Shown here: positions 12,392 through 12,461 of the stretch, piece after piece | How the letters are laid out: each line of letters starts with the position of its first letter | How positions within the stretch are numbered: the first letter of the stretch is position 1 | Assembly (NCBI GenBank): GCA_946539175.1 | Contig: CAMNHH010000059.1 | Location: 1-12,461, forward strand | Source: an uncultured Clostridia bacterium | GTDB lineage: Bacteria; Bacillota; Clostridia; Oscillospirales; Oscillospiraceae | Direction of reading: 5' to 3' | Length of the DNA: 12,461 nt | Position numbers and translations under genes: made by a program | Notes under the pieces: model-generated | What the model was told of the DNA's origin: nothing | Seen by the model: the letters and a program-made list of their open reading frames with translations, nothing else | Database searches by the model: none

Positions 12392-12461
12392 GCCGTATGC
12401 CTTGCTTTGTTAGCGTCCGGCAGAAATGACCAATTTGGGCTCAGCTGAAATCGCCAAAAAC

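Overview
The window (about 60-65% GC by eye) looks like chromosomal DNA of a high-GC, low-motility-type Firmicute, most likely an Oscillospiraceae-like gut Clostridium. This is an inference from strong AGGAGG ribosome sites, sigma-A-type promoters, TTTAAC-type Pho boxes, a Na/Pi symporter with a PhoU tail, and GHKL-kinase and glycosidase content. No tRNA, rRNA, CRISPR array, transposase or integrase was seen. Layout: bases 1-1553 are a row of broken gene pieces on the + strand. They are the N-terminus of a GH127 (DUF1680) arabinofuranosidase-like gene, the C-terminal tail of CTP synthase (pyrG), the C-terminal tail of an aldo/keto reductase, a frameshifted and truncated L-ribulose-5-phosphate 4-epimerase (araD), and the DNA-binding N-terminus of a LacI-type regulator. 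Neighbouring pieces are joined directly to each other. Bases 1550-2976 hold an intact two-gene redox operon (flavodoxin, nitroreductase-like protein) with its own promoter, ended by a near-ideal 19-bp hairpin shared with the converging two-component operon. Bases 3032-7239 form a phosphate module: a PhoP-like regulator and PhoR-like kinase on the - strand, divergent from a Na/Pi symporter on the + strand. Repeats matching Pho boxes lie between them, so the pair probably controls the neighbouring symporter. Bases 7240-7564 have no gene but contain a terminator, a 56-nt hairpin rich in G.U pairs, and a promoter with a palindrome at its expected start point. That promoter drives an open but chimeric reading frame (7565-8281): two pieces of a GHKL sensor kinase fused to the C-terminal part of a pectinesterase. 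Bases 8291-11609 are a - strand operon: DUF5131 (phage Gp37/Gp68-like) protein, a small serine esterase and a GH2 glycosidase. Its promoter diverges from that of a small DUF5655 protein (11973-12347), which is followed by a nested inverted repeat. The working genes (redox, phosphate, glycosidase/esterase) are ordinary. The unusual part is the repeated joining of unrelated gene fragments. Several of these come from pectin or arabinan use (GH127, araD, pectinesterase), which suggests decay of such a pathway with fragment shuffling. I do not see a convincing new defence or mobile system here.
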